Below, in pieces: positions 39,875 to 49,277 of a stretch of 64,000 bases of DNA (positions are counted from its first letter, which is position 1; every line of letters starts with the position of its first letter). The notes below the pieces were generated by a model. The model had not been told where the DNA came from and did not search any database. It was given only the letters and a program-made list of their open reading frames with translations. The stretch comes from Kordiimonas sp. SCSIO 12603 (lineage in GTDB: Bacteria; Pseudomonadota; Alphaproteobacteria; Sphingomonadales; Kordiimonadaceae), in the NCBI RefSeq assembly GCF_024398035.1, contig NZ_CP073748.1:3277001-3341000 (forward strand), given 5' to 3'. The position numbers and the translations under genes were made by a program.

Positions 39875-41218
39875 CTACCCCTGAATGATTTCAGCTGTCA
39901 CAGGTGTGATTGCAGGTGCTTCATCAGTAATTTTAATAGAAGCCTGAACCTGTGCAATTGCAGCATCTGCCGCTGCTTCTGTTCGAGCATACACCATCGC
40001 AAGCGGCTGGTCTTTCTCAATACGGTCGCCAAGCTGACAAATTTCAGTGAGGCCAACTGAATGATCTACCTTTGCTGCAGGGTCCGTACGGCCACCACCA
40101 AGAGCAACAACAGCCATACCAACTTCACGAGCATCCATTTTGGAAACAAAACCAGATGCTGTTGTCGGTACAGGTTTTACAACTGGTGCATAAGAAAGAT
40201 ATTTTCCGTGGTTTTCTACGATATCAGCTGGGCCGCCATGTGCAGCTGCCATTTTACCGAATATCTCAGCAGCTTTACCGTTATTCAGCGCTTCTTCAGA
40301 TTTCGCACGTGCTGTCGCTACATCTGGCTGCGCGCCAGAAATCGCAAGCATATGAGCTGCCAGATCAAGCGTTACATCAAGTAGACGCTGGTCTGCATTC
40401 GCAGAATCTGTCAAAAACTCGATTGTTTCCAACACCTCAACGGCATTACCTGCTGTGCGGCCCAGAACCTGGTTCATATCTGTAAGCAGCGCTGTTGTTG
40501 GTGTATCAGCCGCTCCCGCTACACGCACGATGTTCTCAGCCAATACTTTCGCTTTATCAAAGCTATCCATGAAAGCGCCAGAACCAAACTTCACATCCAT
40601 CACCAGCGAACCAAGGCCAGCTGACAATTTTTTGGAAAGGATAGACGCTGTAATTAATGGTACAGATTCGACAGTCGATGTTACATCACGGATACCGTAA
40701 AAACGCTTGTCAGCAGGTGCCAAATCACCTGTTTGACCAATGATGGAACAACCAACTATTTTCACAATCTCAGCAAAACGGTCAATGCTTGGGTACGGAT
40801 CATACCCCGGGATCGCTTCAAACTTATCAAGCGTACCACCGGTATGACCAAGGCCACGGCCAGAAATCATCGGCACCAAGCCACCACACGCAGCCACAAT
40901 TGGCGCAAGCATCAAGCTTACCTTATCGCCGACACCGCCCGTAGAGTGCTTATCTGTGATTGGGGCATCTGCATCAAAACCGAACTTCTGCCAATCAATC
41001 ACATCACCGCTATCACGCATAGCAAGAGTAAGAGCTGCACCTTCTTTTGGTGTCATACCGTTAAAGAAAACAGCCATGCCAAGCGCCGCGATCTGGCCCT
41101 CCGTTACAGCACCGCTAGTGATACCCGCTACAAACGCTTTGATATCATTTTCAGAAATTTCACCACCATCGCGTTTAACGCGGATTGCTTCCTGGGGCAG
41201 GAACACGCTCTCAGTCAT
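39875..41218 (-). CDS. deoA: Thymidine phosphorylase
   Basis: Splits thymidine or deoxyuridine to base and deoxyribose-1-phosphate. Its 447 residues show the helical domain, the signature [20 protein letters not shown] near 118-137, [13 protein letters not shown] near 88-100 and the phosphate-site [20 protein letters not shown]. The start is three bases from the cdd stop. Product flows to DeoB encoded next. Confidence 0.97.
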   Translation of the reverse strand: MTESVFLPQEAIRVKRDGGEISENDIKAFVAGITSGAVTEGQIAALGMAVFFNGMTPKEGAALTLAMRDSGDVIDWQKFGFDADAPITDKHSTGGVGDKVSLMLAPIVAACGGLVPMISGRGLGHTGGTLDKFEAIPGYDPYPSIDRFAEIVKIVGCSIIGQTGDLAPADKRFYGIRDVTSTVESVPLITASILSKKLSAGLGSLVMDVKFGSGAFMDSFDKAKVLAENIVRVAGAADTPTTALLTDMNQVLGRTAGNAVEVLETIEFLTDSANADQRLLDVTLDLAAHMLAISGAQPDVATARAKSEEALNNGKAAEIFGKMAAAHGGPADIVENHGKYLSYAPVVKPVPTTASGFVSKMDAREVGMAVVALGGGRTDPAAKVDHSVGLTEICQLGDRIEKDQPLAMVYARTEAAADAAIAQVQASIKITDEAPAITPVTAEIIQG

Positions 41219-41221
41219 CTG

Positions 41222-41644
41222 TTAGCCTTTTACTTTATCAATATTTTCTGGACCAAACGAATGCGGCAACAAATCCGCACTGTGTGTTTCCAACAAGATG
41301 TTCCCCCGATTATCGCATATGGTTACAGGCGCCCCCGTTTGGCCTGCAAACTCACGAATTTTCTGGCGGCAACCACCACACGGCGTACACTCGTGCACGC
41401 CCGGGCCAACCACCACAACATGTTTGATGGTATTGCTACCACCCCCAAGTACCATGTTACCGATTGCTGTTGCTTCAGCGCATTGCCCAAGTGGATATGC
41501 TGCATTTTCAACATTACAGCCCGCATAAATTTTACCATCGCCAGTTAAAAGCGCAGCTCCTACTGGATGGTTTGAATATGGGGCATAAGCTTTTTGAAGC
41601 GCGCCAACAGCCGCTTCAATAAGGTCTGCTTTTACGTCAGACAT
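41222..41644 (-). CDS. cdd: Cytidine deaminase (tetrameric type)
   Basis: Converts cytidine and deoxycytidine to uridine and deoxyuridine. At 140 residues it is the short tetrameric form. The zinc site is Cys55-Ala56-Glu57 with Cys89 and Cys92 in PCGGC; Glu57 is the proton shuttle. It sits between the nucleoside transporter and deoA, so imported cytidine can be fed to the phosphorylase. Confidence 0.97.
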   Translation of the reverse strand: MSDVKADLIEAAVGALQKAYAPYSNHPVGAALLTGDGKIYAGCNVENAAYPLGQCAEATAIGNMVLGGGSNTIKHVVVVGPGVHECTPCGGCRQKIREFAGQTGAPVTICDNRGNILLETHSADLLPHSFGPENIDKVKG

Positions 41645-41645
41645 T

Positions 41646-42617
41646 CTAGTGATCCTTCTCGTAAGGAATACCGCTTGCTCTTGGCGCCTGAATTTTTCCT
41701 ACAAAACCCGCAAGGATAATAACAGTCAGCACATAAGGTAGCATAATTGTAAATTGAACAGGGATCTCACCAATGAGCGGTAAAGCAACACCTTGTAGGC
41801 GGCCCTGAAGAGCATCAACAAAACCAAAGAGTAAGCAAGCAAGAAGTGTTGGAACAGGTTTCCATTTTCCGAAGATCATCGCCGCAAGTGCTAAATAGCC
41901 CTTGCCCGCCGACATATCGCGGATGAAACCAGCACCAAGACCTGTTGAAAGCACAGTACCAGCAAGGCCACATAATACACCAGCAATCACCATCGCCTGA
42001 TAGCGAAGAAGAGTTACTGAGATACCAGCCGTATCAACTGCCTCTGGGTTTTCACCCACCGCGCGAAGGCGAAGACCGAAGCGCGTTTTATAAAGCATCC
42101 ACGCCACTAGCGGTACAATCACGATAGTCATATAAGTGATAATATTATGACCTGATAAAATCTCGCTATAGAGCGCACCAATTACAGGCACATCAGCCAA
42201 ACTGTCTGCGAACGGGAAAGTGATGGTGCTGAAACGTGCCTCATCACCCAGAAGCGGTGTCTGCCCACCTTTCTCGAACCAGAAATTTGCAAGAGTTGGC
42301 GCAAGACCAGCCACTGCGATATTTATCGCCATGCCGGATACAATCTGATTACCGCGCTGGCTGATAGAAACATAACCATGGAGTAACGCAAGAAGAATGG
42401 AAGCACCAATGCCCGCAGCCATACCAGCCCAAGGTGAACCAGTTACTGCTGCGGACGCTGCTGCCGCGAATGCAGATGCAAGCATCTTGCCTTCAAGACC
42501 AATATCAACCACACCACCACGTTCACAAACAAGGCCAGCAAGAGCTGTCAAAACAAGAGGTGTTGCAATCCGGAAAGTAGAATCCGTGAGCAGCACTAAA
42601 TCAGCGAAAAACTCCAT
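41646..42617 (-). CDS. Nucleoside ABC transporter permease (second)
   Basis: A 323-residue inner-membrane permease of the BMP-type purine/pyrimidine nucleoside importer (NupQ-like). The family block RLRAVGENPEAVDTAGISV is near 178-196, with about eight to ten helices. Its start overlaps the previous permease stop (TAATG), and cdd follows with one base between. The partner subunits are encoded upstream. Confidence 0.93.
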   Translation of the reverse strand: MEFFADLVLLTDSTFRIATPLVLTALAGLVCERGGVVDIGLEGKMLASAFAAAASAAVTGSPWAGMAAGIGASILLALLHGYVSISQRGNQIVSGMAINIAVAGLAPTLANFWFEKGGQTPLLGDEARFSTITFPFADSLADVPVIGALYSEILSGHNIITYMTIVIVPLVAWMLYKTRFGLRLRAVGENPEAVDTAGISVTLLRYQAMVIAGVLCGLAGTVLSTGLGAGFIRDMSAGKGYLALAAMIFGKWKPVPTLLACLLFGFVDALQGRLQGVALPLIGEIPVQFTIMLPYVLTVIILAGFVGKIQAPRASGIPYEKDH

Positions 42618-43732
42618 TAGGCTGCTCCCTCTTTGGCGGTTTGAATTTTAGTGAAAATCCTAGTTACCGGATCACGGAACAGATGCTCAAGCGCGCCGGC
42701 GAACAAAATTACCAAGCCCTGGATCATGATGATCAGGTCACGTGTAATCGTCGGCATCTCAAACGCTAACTCCGCACCACCTTGATAAAGAGCACCAAAT
42801 AGAAGCGCCGCAAGAATAATACCAACTGGGTGGTTACGCCCCATAAAGGCAACAGCAATACCAACAAAACCGTACCCAAGCGTGAATCCACCAAGCAGAC
42901 GGTGCTGCTGACCTAGAAGTTCATTAAGCCCCATCATGCCAGCAAGTGCACCCGAGATCATCATGGCAATGATCGTCATCTTCGACACTGAAACACCTGC
43001 AAATGCAGCAGCATTCGGGTTTTGGCCAACCACACGAAGTTCATAGCCAAAGCGAGTACGCCACAGAAGGAACCAAACTCCAACCGCACATAAAAGCGCG
43101 ATGATAAGTGATACGTTCATCGGCCCATCTTCAAATGTCTTACCAAACATGCCAAAGATTTCATGAAGCGGCATTAAGCTCGCACCTTCAGGAAAATCCG
43201 CACTTTCAGGCATCTGTCCACCAGGGCGCTGAAGCGGCCCAACAAGCAGATATGCCAGCAGCGAAGATGCAATAAAGTTGAACATGATTGTAGTGATCAC
43301 AATGTGGCTACCACGCTTCGCTTGAAGATAAGCAGGAACGTAAGCCCATGCCGCACCAAACAGTGCTGCACCTATAATTGCCATAATCACAGCAAGGAAT
43401 GGCGACAAACCAGAGAACAAGAACACCGCAAGCGTTAACCCAAGCCCGCCAAGCATCGCCTGCCCTTCACCACCAATATTAAAGTGCCCCGCATGAAACG
43501 CAATTGAGACAGCAAGGCCCGTGAAGATAAAGTTGGTCGCGTAATAGAAGGTGTAGCTGATGGCTTCTTCAAAGCCAAAAGCACCATCAATCAATAGCGA
43601 TAGCGCGAGGAAGGGATCTTCACCCAGCGCCCAAATAACAATTCCAGAAACCAAAAACGCCGCCAGCAGATTCAGTGCCGGAAGCAAAATAGCATCCGCC
43701 CAAAATGGTAATTTCTTTGCGCCTGCAGCCAT
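42617..43732 (-). CDS. Nucleoside ABC transporter permease (first)
   Basis: A 371-residue permease (NupP-like) pairing with the 41646-42617 product. Conserved segments are FNIGGEGQAMLGGLG near 85-99, AHWAYVPAYL-like AAWAYVPAYLQAKRGSHIV and RVVGQNPNAAAFAGVSV. Both ends use one-base TAATG overlaps, so the transporter genes are translationally coupled. Confidence 0.93.
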   Translation of the reverse strand: MAAGAKKLPFWADAILLPALNLLAAFLVSGIVIWALGEDPFLALSLLIDGAFGFEEAISYTFYYATNFIFTGLAVSIAFHAGHFNIGGEGQAMLGGLGLTLAVFLFSGLSPFLAVIMAIIGAALFGAAWAYVPAYLQAKRGSHIVITTIMFNFIASSLLAYLLVGPLQRPGGQMPESADFPEGASLMPLHEIFGMFGKTFEDGPMNVSLIIALLCAVGVWFLLWRTRFGYELRVVGQNPNAAAFAGVSVSKMTIIAMMISGALAGMMGLNELLGQQHRLLGGFTLGYGFVGIAVAFMGRNHPVGIILAALLFGALYQGGAELAFEMPTITRDLIIMIQGLVILFAGALEHLFRDPVTRIFTKIQTAKEGAA

Positions 43733-45285
43733 TATTCTTCTTCCTTTGCAGTCACATTATCCAGAGAACCACCCGCCATCAGGAGGCCGAGAGTTTTCTC
43801 GTCAGCTTCTTCCACAGGAAGCACACCCGTAATTTCACCTTCACACATCACTGCGATACGGTCAGAAATCGCTAGAAGTTCATCAAGATCAGCGGATACA
43901 ACAAGCATCGCTTTACCAGCGTTTCTAAGCTCTGTGATCTGGTCGTGAATTTTCGTTACGGCGCCGATATCAACACCGCGTGTAGGCTGGCCAATAACCA
44001 TCAACTGCGGATCACGTGCAATTTCACGCGCGATCACAACTTTCTGCTGGTTACCACCAGAGAAGGAACCAATTTCCAGATTAGGATTGCGCGGGCGCAC
44101 ATCCTGGCTTTCAAAATATTCAGCCGCCTTTTGTGCAATATGCTTTAGCTTCAGAACGCCACGAGAAACAAAATCAGGTTCACGCTGATAACCAAGGATA
44201 ATGTTTTCCTTGGCTGACATGCTTTCAACCACACCTGTTTTCAGGCGATCTTCAGCTACATGCGCCATACCCATACGGCGCAGTGTGATTGGATCAGTAG
44301 TGATACTGTCCGTCGCCACAACATCACCAGAAAAACTAACGCTACCTGAGACGACACCGCGAAGCCCGGTTACCACTTCAAGAAGCTCCGTCTGGCCGTT
44401 TCCTGCTACACCAGCAATTCCCAGTACTTCACCATCATGTACATCAAGCGAAACATTCTTTAGCGCGGCATGCCCTTGGTCATTACTCGCATTCACCTGA
44501 TGGAGCGAAAGGCGAGCAGCAGTTGCGCCGTGGCTTTCACGAGCCACTTCCCGCACCACTTTCGCGCCAACCATCAACTCAGCCAGTTCTTCACAGGATG
44601 TTTCTGATGTTTTACGGCGCGCGACAACTTTACCAGCCCGAATAACGGTTACATCATCCGTCGTTGCCATAATTTCGTGTAGCTTATGAGTTACGAAAAG
44701 AACGGTTTTACCCTGCTCTCTGAGAAGCTTCACAAGCTCAAACAATTGCTCACATTCTTGAGGAGTGAGTACTGCTGTTGGCTCATCTAAAATGAGTATT
44801 TCCGCGCCTTTATAAAGAGCTTTCAAAATCTCAGCGCGTTGGCGCACACCCACAGCCAAATTCTCAACAGGTTCATCCAGCGGTAGGTCAAAGCCGAATT
44901 TTTCTTCAAGCTCTAAAAGAGCCTTGCGGGCATCTTCTTTCGCTTCCTCAAGCTTGCTGGAAGTTTCAGCGCCCAGAATAATATTCTCTAGCACTGTGAA
45001 AGGCTCAACCAGCATAAAGTGCTGATGCACCATGCCTACGCCCCGTGCCATGGCGTCAGCTGGGTTTACAAAACTTACGTGCTCCCCCTGCACCAAAACA
45101 TCACCAGAATCTGGCGTGTAAAATCCAAACAGCATTTTAAGCAGTGTTGATTTACCAGCACCATTTTCCCCCACAATACCGTGGACAGTGCCTTTACCAA
45201 CCTGCAAGCTAATACCATCATTCGCGCGAACTGCTCCAAAACGCTTGGAAAGCTCGCGCGTTTCAATTGCTAAAACTTCAGACAT
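43732..45285 (-). CDS. Nucleoside ABC transporter ATP-binding protein
   Basis: A 517-residue ATPase with two fused nucleotide-binding domains, as in sugar and nucleoside importers (NupO-like). Domain 1 has GENGAGKSTLLKML near 38-51, LAVGVRQRAEILKAL and LILDEPTAVL; domain 2 has a degenerate Walker A GVAGNGQTELL, FSGGNQQKVVIAREI and GQPTRGVDIGA. It energises the two adjacent permeases. It follows the binding-protein gene by about 30 bases. Confidence 0.95.
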   Translation of the reverse strand: MSEVLAIETRELSKRFGAVRANDGISLQVGKGTVHGIVGENGAGKSTLLKMLFGFYTPDSGDVLVQGEHVSFVNPADAMARGVGMVHQHFMLVEPFTVLENIILGAETSSKLEEAKEDARKALLELEEKFGFDLPLDEPVENLAVGVRQRAEILKALYKGAEILILDEPTAVLTPQECEQLFELVKLLREQGKTVLFVTHKLHEIMATTDDVTVIRAGKVVARRKTSETSCEELAELMVGAKVVREVARESHGATAARLSLHQVNASNDQGHAALKNVSLDVHDGEVLGIAGVAGNGQTELLEVVTGLRGVVSGSVSFSGDVVATDSITTDPITLRRMGMAHVAEDRLKTGVVESMSAKENIILGYQREPDFVSRGVLKLKHIAQKAAEYFESQDVRPRNPNLEIGSFSGGNQQKVVIAREIARDPQLMVIGQPTRGVDIGAVTKIHDQITELRNAGKAMLVVSADLDELLAISDRIAVMCEGEITGVLPVEEADEKTLGLLMAGGSLDNVTAKEEE

Positions 45286-45316
45286 ACTGTTTTCAGTATC
45301 CCGCTTTCACTTCTTC

Positions 45317-46318
45317 TTAGTGACCAGAGTTGCTACCAGCAACATCACCTACAACGATTTCACCGCTGATGATTTTGCTTTTAGCGTCTTCAAGCTTCGT
45401 TTTCATGTCAGCTGTAATAAGGCCGTCATTATGCTCATCAAGTGCAAAATCCACACCGCCTTCTTTAAGGCCCATTACTCGGTGCCCAGATTTCCAGTTA
45501 CCTTCTTTAGCTTCTTTCATCGCCTGATAAACAGCCAGATCAACACGCTTCATCATGCTTGTTAGAACGCTACCCGGCGCAACGTGGTTCTGATTACTGT
45601 CCACACCGATAGCCAATTTGCCATTATCTTTCGCGGCCTGGATAACACCAAGGCCAGAAGGGCCAGCAGCTGAGAAAATAACATCTACACCACGTGAATA
45701 CTGCGAGCGCGCCATTTCAGATGCTTTAATTGGGTCATTCCATGCAGCTGGTGTTGTACCCACATAGTTTTCAACGAAGTTCAAATCATCGCGAATATAT
45801 TTCGCACCTTCAACATATCCCTGTTCGAAACGACGAATCAGTGGAATATCCATACCGCCAATGAAGCCAATATTCTTTGATTCGGTTTTCATAGCAGCAA
45901 TCATGCCCACCAGAAACGAACCTTCGTTTTCCTTGAATGTAATCGACTGAACATTCGGCAAATCGATGATGGCGTCAATCACTGTGAACTTCACATTCGG
46001 ATATCTTTTAGCTACATTTTTTACAGCGACAGAATAACCCACACCAACAGCTACGATTACATCCGCTTTACGGCGCGCAAAACGTTTCAACGCTTGCTCA
46101 TACTGGGTTTCGCTATTTGGCTCAAAGTCGCGGTACGCATCGCCAAATTCGTTTTTGAATTGCTCAGCGCCGTTATGCGCAGCTTCATTGAATGACTTAT
46201 CGAATTTACCGCCAATATCGTAAAGTAGAACTGGCTTAAAATCCTGTGCTGCAGCTACAGCCGTCGCTGTTACAGTAAGGGCGAGGGCAACACCCATCTG
46301 CTTCAAAATTTTTTTCAT
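45317..46318 (-). CDS. BMP-family nucleoside-binding protein (PnrA-like)
   Basis: A 333-residue periplasmic solute receptor of the basic-membrane-protein family. Signal peptide 1-23 ends AVAAAQ with no lipobox cysteine, so unlike most BMP proteins it should be soluble. Motifs are YDIGGKFDKSFNEAAHNG near 34-51, GFIGGMDIPLIRRFEQGY near 150-167 and ADVIFSAAGPSGLGV-like VDVIFSAAGPSGLGV. ATG 46318 is chosen for its signal peptide; the longer frame to 46438 overlaps the RutR-type box. First gene of the operon to 37833. Confidence 0.93.
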   Translation of the reverse strand: MKKILKQMGVALALTVTATAVAAAQDFKPVLLYDIGGKFDKSFNEAAHNGAEQFKNEFGDAYRDFEPNSETQYEQALKRFARRKADVIVAVGVGYSVAVKNVAKRYPNVKFTVIDAIIDLPNVQSITFKENEGSFLVGMIAAMKTESKNIGFIGGMDIPLIRRFEQGYVEGAKYIRDDLNFVENYVGTTPAAWNDPIKASEMARSQYSRGVDVIFSAAGPSGLGVIQAAKDNGKLAIGVDSNQNHVAPGSVLTSMMKRVDLAVYQAMKEAKEGNWKSGHRVMGLKEGGVDFALDEHNDGLITADMKTKLEDAKSKIISGEIVVGDVAGSNSGH

Positions 46319-46400
46319 GACTTTTAACTCCGCGGAGGCACAATATTGTATATGGTTATATATGCCCCGAAATCGATCGAAGGCGCAAGGGAACCAGAGC

Positions 46401-46416
46401 AGGACCGCTTGGTCAA
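46401..46416. promoter_or_regulatory. Weaker RutR-type site in the ABC importer/upp region
   Basis: AGGACCGCTTGGTCAA matches the RutR consensus at 11 of 14 fixed positions, with a perfect right arm TGGTCAA. It is 22 bases from the stronger palindrome at 46423-46438. Confidence 0.4.
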
Positions 46417-46422
46417 CCATTT

Positions 46423-46438
46423 TTGACACAACTGTCAA
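46423..46438. promoter_or_regulatory. RutR-type box in the ABC importer/upp divergent promoter
   Basis: TTGACACAACTGTCAA is a near-perfect palindrome with TTGACA/TGTCAA arms and 10 of 14 fixed RutR-consensus positions. It lies between the leftward BMP-transporter operon (about 105 bases before its ATG) and upp (about 70 bases before its ATG), so one site may control both. Confidence 0.55.
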
Positions 46439-46507
46439 GATTCAGTCGACAATTGGAGGCGAAAGTCTTATGAACAGTGCAATTTCAGTTCCAACGAGGT
46501 TCACACT

Positions 46508-47146
46508 ATGACCGAACAAGTAACAGTAGTTGACCATCCGCTTGTTCAGCACAAGCTAACATTGTTGCGCCGTAAAGAGGCCAGCACATCCGAATTCCGC
46601 AAACTCCTGCGAGAGATTGGCCTGTTCCTTGGCTATGAAGCCCTGCGCGACCTGCCACTTGGTAAAATCCAGATTGAAACGCCAGTTTGCCCAACAGAAG
46701 CACCAGTTCTTGCAGGTAAGAAACTTACCTTCATCTCTGTGCTTCGCGCCGGTGATGGCCTGCTTGGCCCTATGCTGGACCTAGTTCCTTCTGCGCGTGT
46801 TGGCCAAATTGGCTTGGCCCGCGATGAAGAAACTCTTCAGCCAACCAAATATTTCTTCAAAGTCCCAAAGGACACAAGCTCTCGCGTAAATGTAGTGCTT
46901 GATCCAATGCTGGCAACAGGCCACTCAGCGGTGCGTGCTGTGCAAGAGATGAAAGACATTGGCGCGAAAGACATTCGTTTTGTTTGCTTGCTGGCTGCTC
47001 CAGAAGGCATTAAAACTTTTGTTGAAGCGCATCCTGACGTGCCTGTAATTACTGCAAGCATTGATGAGCGTCTGGACGAAAATGCGTATATTGTGCCGGG
47101 TCTTGGCGACGCTGGCGACAGACTATTTGGAACTAAAGGGGCCTAA
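46508..47146 (+). CDS. upp: Uracil phosphoribosyltransferase
   Basis: Salvages uracil to UMP with PRPP. The 212 residues carry [16 protein letters not shown] near 76-91, the PRPP loop [13 protein letters not shown] near 128-140 and the C-terminal uracil-binding [16 protein letters not shown]. It starts a three-gene rightward set (upp, hpt-like, punA) divergent from the nucleoside importer. Confidence 0.97.
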   Translation: MTEQVTVVDHPLVQHKLTLLRRKEASTSEFRKLLREIGLFLGYEALRDLPLGKIQIETPVCPTEAPVLAGKKLTFISVLRAGDGLLGPMLDLVPSARVGQIGLARDEETLQPTKYFFKVPKDTSSRVNVVLDPMLATGHSAVRAVQEMKDIGAKDIRFVCLLAAPEGIKTFVEAHPDVPVITASIDERLDENAYIVPGLGDAGDRLFGTKGA

Positions 47147-47151
47147 GCCAA

Positions 47152-47706
47152 ATGAGTGTTGTAAAAAAATATGTAACTGCGCAGGAACTGTTGGACGATT
47201 CGTTCCAGCTTGGTCTGCAAATTCTGAAAAGTGATTTCCGCCCGAAATTTATCGTTGGTGTTTGGCGTGGTGGAACCCCAACAGGTATCGCTGTTCAAGA
47301 AATCCTCGATTACTACGGTGTGGATACAGATCATATCGCCATCCGTACTTCCAGCTACATTGGCATGCAGCAACAAAAAGAAGTAAAGGTACACGGCCTT
47401 GAATATATCATCGCCAACATCAATCATGATGACAGCCTTCTAATCGTTGATGATGTATTTGATAGCGGCCGTTCCATTGATGCCATCATCAAACACCTGC
47501 ACGAAAAATGTCGCCGCAACACACCAGAGACAATCAAAATTGCCACTGTGTTCTACAAGCCAGCACGTAATGTGACTGAGCTAACACCTGATTTCTACTG
47601 TCATGAAACCGATGACTGGCTCGTGTTCCCACACGAACTGTCTGACATGTCAAAAGACGAAATCCGTGAACATAAAGGCATTGATCTTCCTGAGATTGAC
47701 GTTTAA
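47152..47706 (+). CDS. Hypoxanthine-type phosphoribosyltransferase
   Basis: A 184-residue type I phosphoribosyltransferase. The PRPP loop is LLIVDDVFDSGRSIDAI near 98-114, and IVGVWRGGTPTGIAVQE near 29-45 is the first phosphate loop. It probably converts hypoxanthine or guanine to the nucleotide, but it differs from the usual Hpt and could prefer xanthine. It starts five bases after upp, and punA follows, supporting purine base salvage. Confidence 0.82.
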   Translation: MSVVKKYVTAQELLDDSFQLGLQILKSDFRPKFIVGVWRGGTPTGIAVQEILDYYGVDTDHIAIRTSSYIGMQQQKEVKVHGLEYIIANINHDDSLLIVDDVFDSGRSIDAIIKHLHEKCRRNTPETIKIATVFYKPARNVTELTPDFYCHETDDWLVFPHELSDMSKDEIREHKGIDLPEIDV

Positions 47707-47747
47707 CCCATTGACCATTTGTGTCTGAGATATAGCGAGAATCCCCC

Positions 47748-48569
47748 ATGAGCTACGAAGACGTACAAACCTGTGCTTCCTTTATCCGTGAAAAACTTGA
47801 TGGCCCTGTGCCAGCAGTTGCCATGGTTCTAGGTAGCGGCCTGAATGATCTGGCAGACAGCATCGAAAACCCAACCATCCTTTCGTATGCAGACCTTCCG
47901 GGCTTCCCGAAGCCGACAGTGGAAGGCCACGCTGGTCGCATGCTTATTGGCAAGCTAGGCGGAAAAGGTGTGATCTGTATGCAGGGCCGTGCCCATGCCT
48001 ACGAAGGCCACGATAATTATAAGCTTGCGTTTTCAACACGTGTTCTATGGGCTCTTGGGGTGGAAATCCTTGTTCTTACAAACGCTGCCGGTAGCCTAGA
48101 TGAAGAAGCAGGTCCAGGTAGCTTGATGGCGATTACTGATCACATCAACTTCTCTGGTGTTAACCCACTTGTTGGTATCAATGATGAACGCTTCGGCCCT
48201 CGTTTCAGCGACATGACTGCTGCATGGGACAAGGAGCTTACAGATGATCTGCGCAAATGTGCAGAACAACTGAGCATCAAGCTTCATGAAGGTACATACC
48301 TGATGGCAAAAGGCCCTAACTTTGAAACACCGGCAGAAATTAAAGCCTTCCGTGTTTGGGGTGCAAATGCTGTTGGCATGTCTACTGTTCCTGAATGTCT
48401 CGTTGCACGCCACTGTGGTATGCGTGTGTGCGGTGTAAGCTCTATCACCAACTATGCTGCTGGCATGACAGGTAATGAACTGACACACGATGAAACAATG
48501 GAATTCGGCGCAATTGCTGCTGTAAACTTAGGAAAACTACTGAAGGCATTTGCTGAAAAAGTAGCTTGA
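47748..48569 (+). CDS. punA: Purine nucleoside phosphorylase
   Basis: Cleaves inosine and guanosine (and deoxy forms) with phosphate. A 273-residue trimeric-type PNP: VLGSGLNDLAD near 27-37, VEGHAGRMLIG near 60-70, MQGRAHAYEGH near 79-89, LTNAAGSLDEEAGPG and GVSSITNYAAGM near the end. It supplies bases to the preceding phosphoribosyltransferase and (deoxy)ribose-1-phosphate to DeoB. A half RutR-like site TTGACCA lies 32 bases before its start. A strong terminator follows. Confidence 0.96.
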   Translation: MSYEDVQTCASFIREKLDGPVPAVAMVLGSGLNDLADSIENPTILSYADLPGFPKPTVEGHAGRMLIGKLGGKGVICMQGRAHAYEGHDNYKLAFSTRVLWALGVEILVLTNAAGSLDEEAGPGSLMAITDHINFSGVNPLVGINDERFGPRFSDMTAAWDKELTDDLRKCAEQLSIKLHEGTYLMAKGPNFETPAEIKAFRVWGANAVGMSTVPECLVARHCGMRVCGVSSITNYAAGMTGNELTHDETMEFGAIAAVNLGKLLKAFAEKVA

Positions 48570-48591
48570 GCTTAATTACTGTCTATGACGG

Positions 48592-48624
48592 AAAAGCCCG
48601 ATAGCATTATCGGGCTTTTTTTTC
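48592..48624. terminator. Bidirectional terminator after punA
   Basis: AAAAGCCCGATA (48592-48603) / TATCGGGCTTTT (48608-48619), loop GCAT, T-run on the plus strand and A-run on the other side. Its right part also encodes the last codons and stop of the convergent gene. Confidence 0.93.
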
Positions 48625-49155
48625 GCCTAGAGCTTCCATAACAAAAGTATAGATTCCTAATTCGTACCTGCGATCAAGATCAATACGGGTGATATCATCG
48701 ATATTTAGATACGTACGATGTATCTCAGGATAATCGTATGTCCCAAAACTTCGCAATTCAACCACATCATCAATTATAGCTGCTACCTGTCCAACCCAAC
48801 ACATAGAACTATCAACATTTTCACAGTGGATAGACACCACATTGTCACTTTCCTTCAAAGACTGTAAAATGCCCCTCCAGCATGCGAAGTCGATCCTCGG
48901 CATACTAGGCAGTTTTTGGTCCGCTAAAACTTGCATTTGATTTTTCAGAGCATTTGTTTCAGCACGCACCCGAAAAACATTTGAGAGTTCAATTATTGTG
49001 CCTCCATCATACAGCCCCTCCTCTGCCACGCGCTGTAGCAAAACAAAATCGCCTGATTGTGTGACTAGTATCCCAACAAGAGTGTCATCGCCGTTGTAAG
49101 TATCAACATCTACTACTTCTTGTTTCTGGATTAGCTGTTTAATAATACCTTCCAT
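48607..49155 (-). CDS. Hypothetical protein with duplicated Sm-like barrel segments
   Basis: A 182-residue acidic soluble protein I do not recognise. It appears to contain two related beta-rich units: VGILVTQSGDFVLLQRV...IIELSNVFRV near 27-66 and VGQVAAIIDDVVELRSF...YLNIDDITRI near 118-158, each resembling an Sm or WYL-type small barrel. ATG 49155 is plausible. The stop codon TAA and the two preceding codons lie inside the bidirectional terminator hairpin. No neighbouring gene indicates its role. Confidence 0.65.
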   Translation of the reverse strand: MEGIIKQLIQKQEVVDVDTYNGDDTLVGILVTQSGDFVLLQRVAEEGLYDGGTIIELSNVFRVRAETNALKNQMQVLADQKLPSMPRIDFACWRGILQSLKESDNVVSIHCENVDSSMCWVGQVAAIIDDVVELRSFGTYDYPEIHRTYLNIDDITRIDLDRRYELGIYTFVMEALGEKKAR

Positions 49156-49277
49156 TGGGCCCCCATTCCATCATCTCATCAACTGCTTAAACTTCTTTAA
49201 CTCGAATAATTTATTTTTCAACCAAAGGAAGTCATTCTAAAAAGAATTGTTTTCGTAGATTGGTTTGGGAGGGCTTG

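Noticed and set aside
40733-41548. Long plus-strand frame opposite deoA and cdd
   Set aside because: It is the antisense of two clearly recognised genes and has no family features.
45317-46438. Longer start for the BMP protein at 46438
   Set aside because: The extension has no signal-peptide features and would overlap the promoter and operator; ATG 46318 begins a proper signal peptide.
46535-46552. TTGACCA at the start of upp as a further RutR site
   Set aside because: Only the left arm TTGACCA is present; the right side TCCGCTTG does not complete the palindrome, and it is inside the coding frame.
47711-47726. TTGACCA half-site before punA
   Set aside because: A perfect left arm at a suitable place, but the right arm is absent, so it was mentioned only in the punA note.
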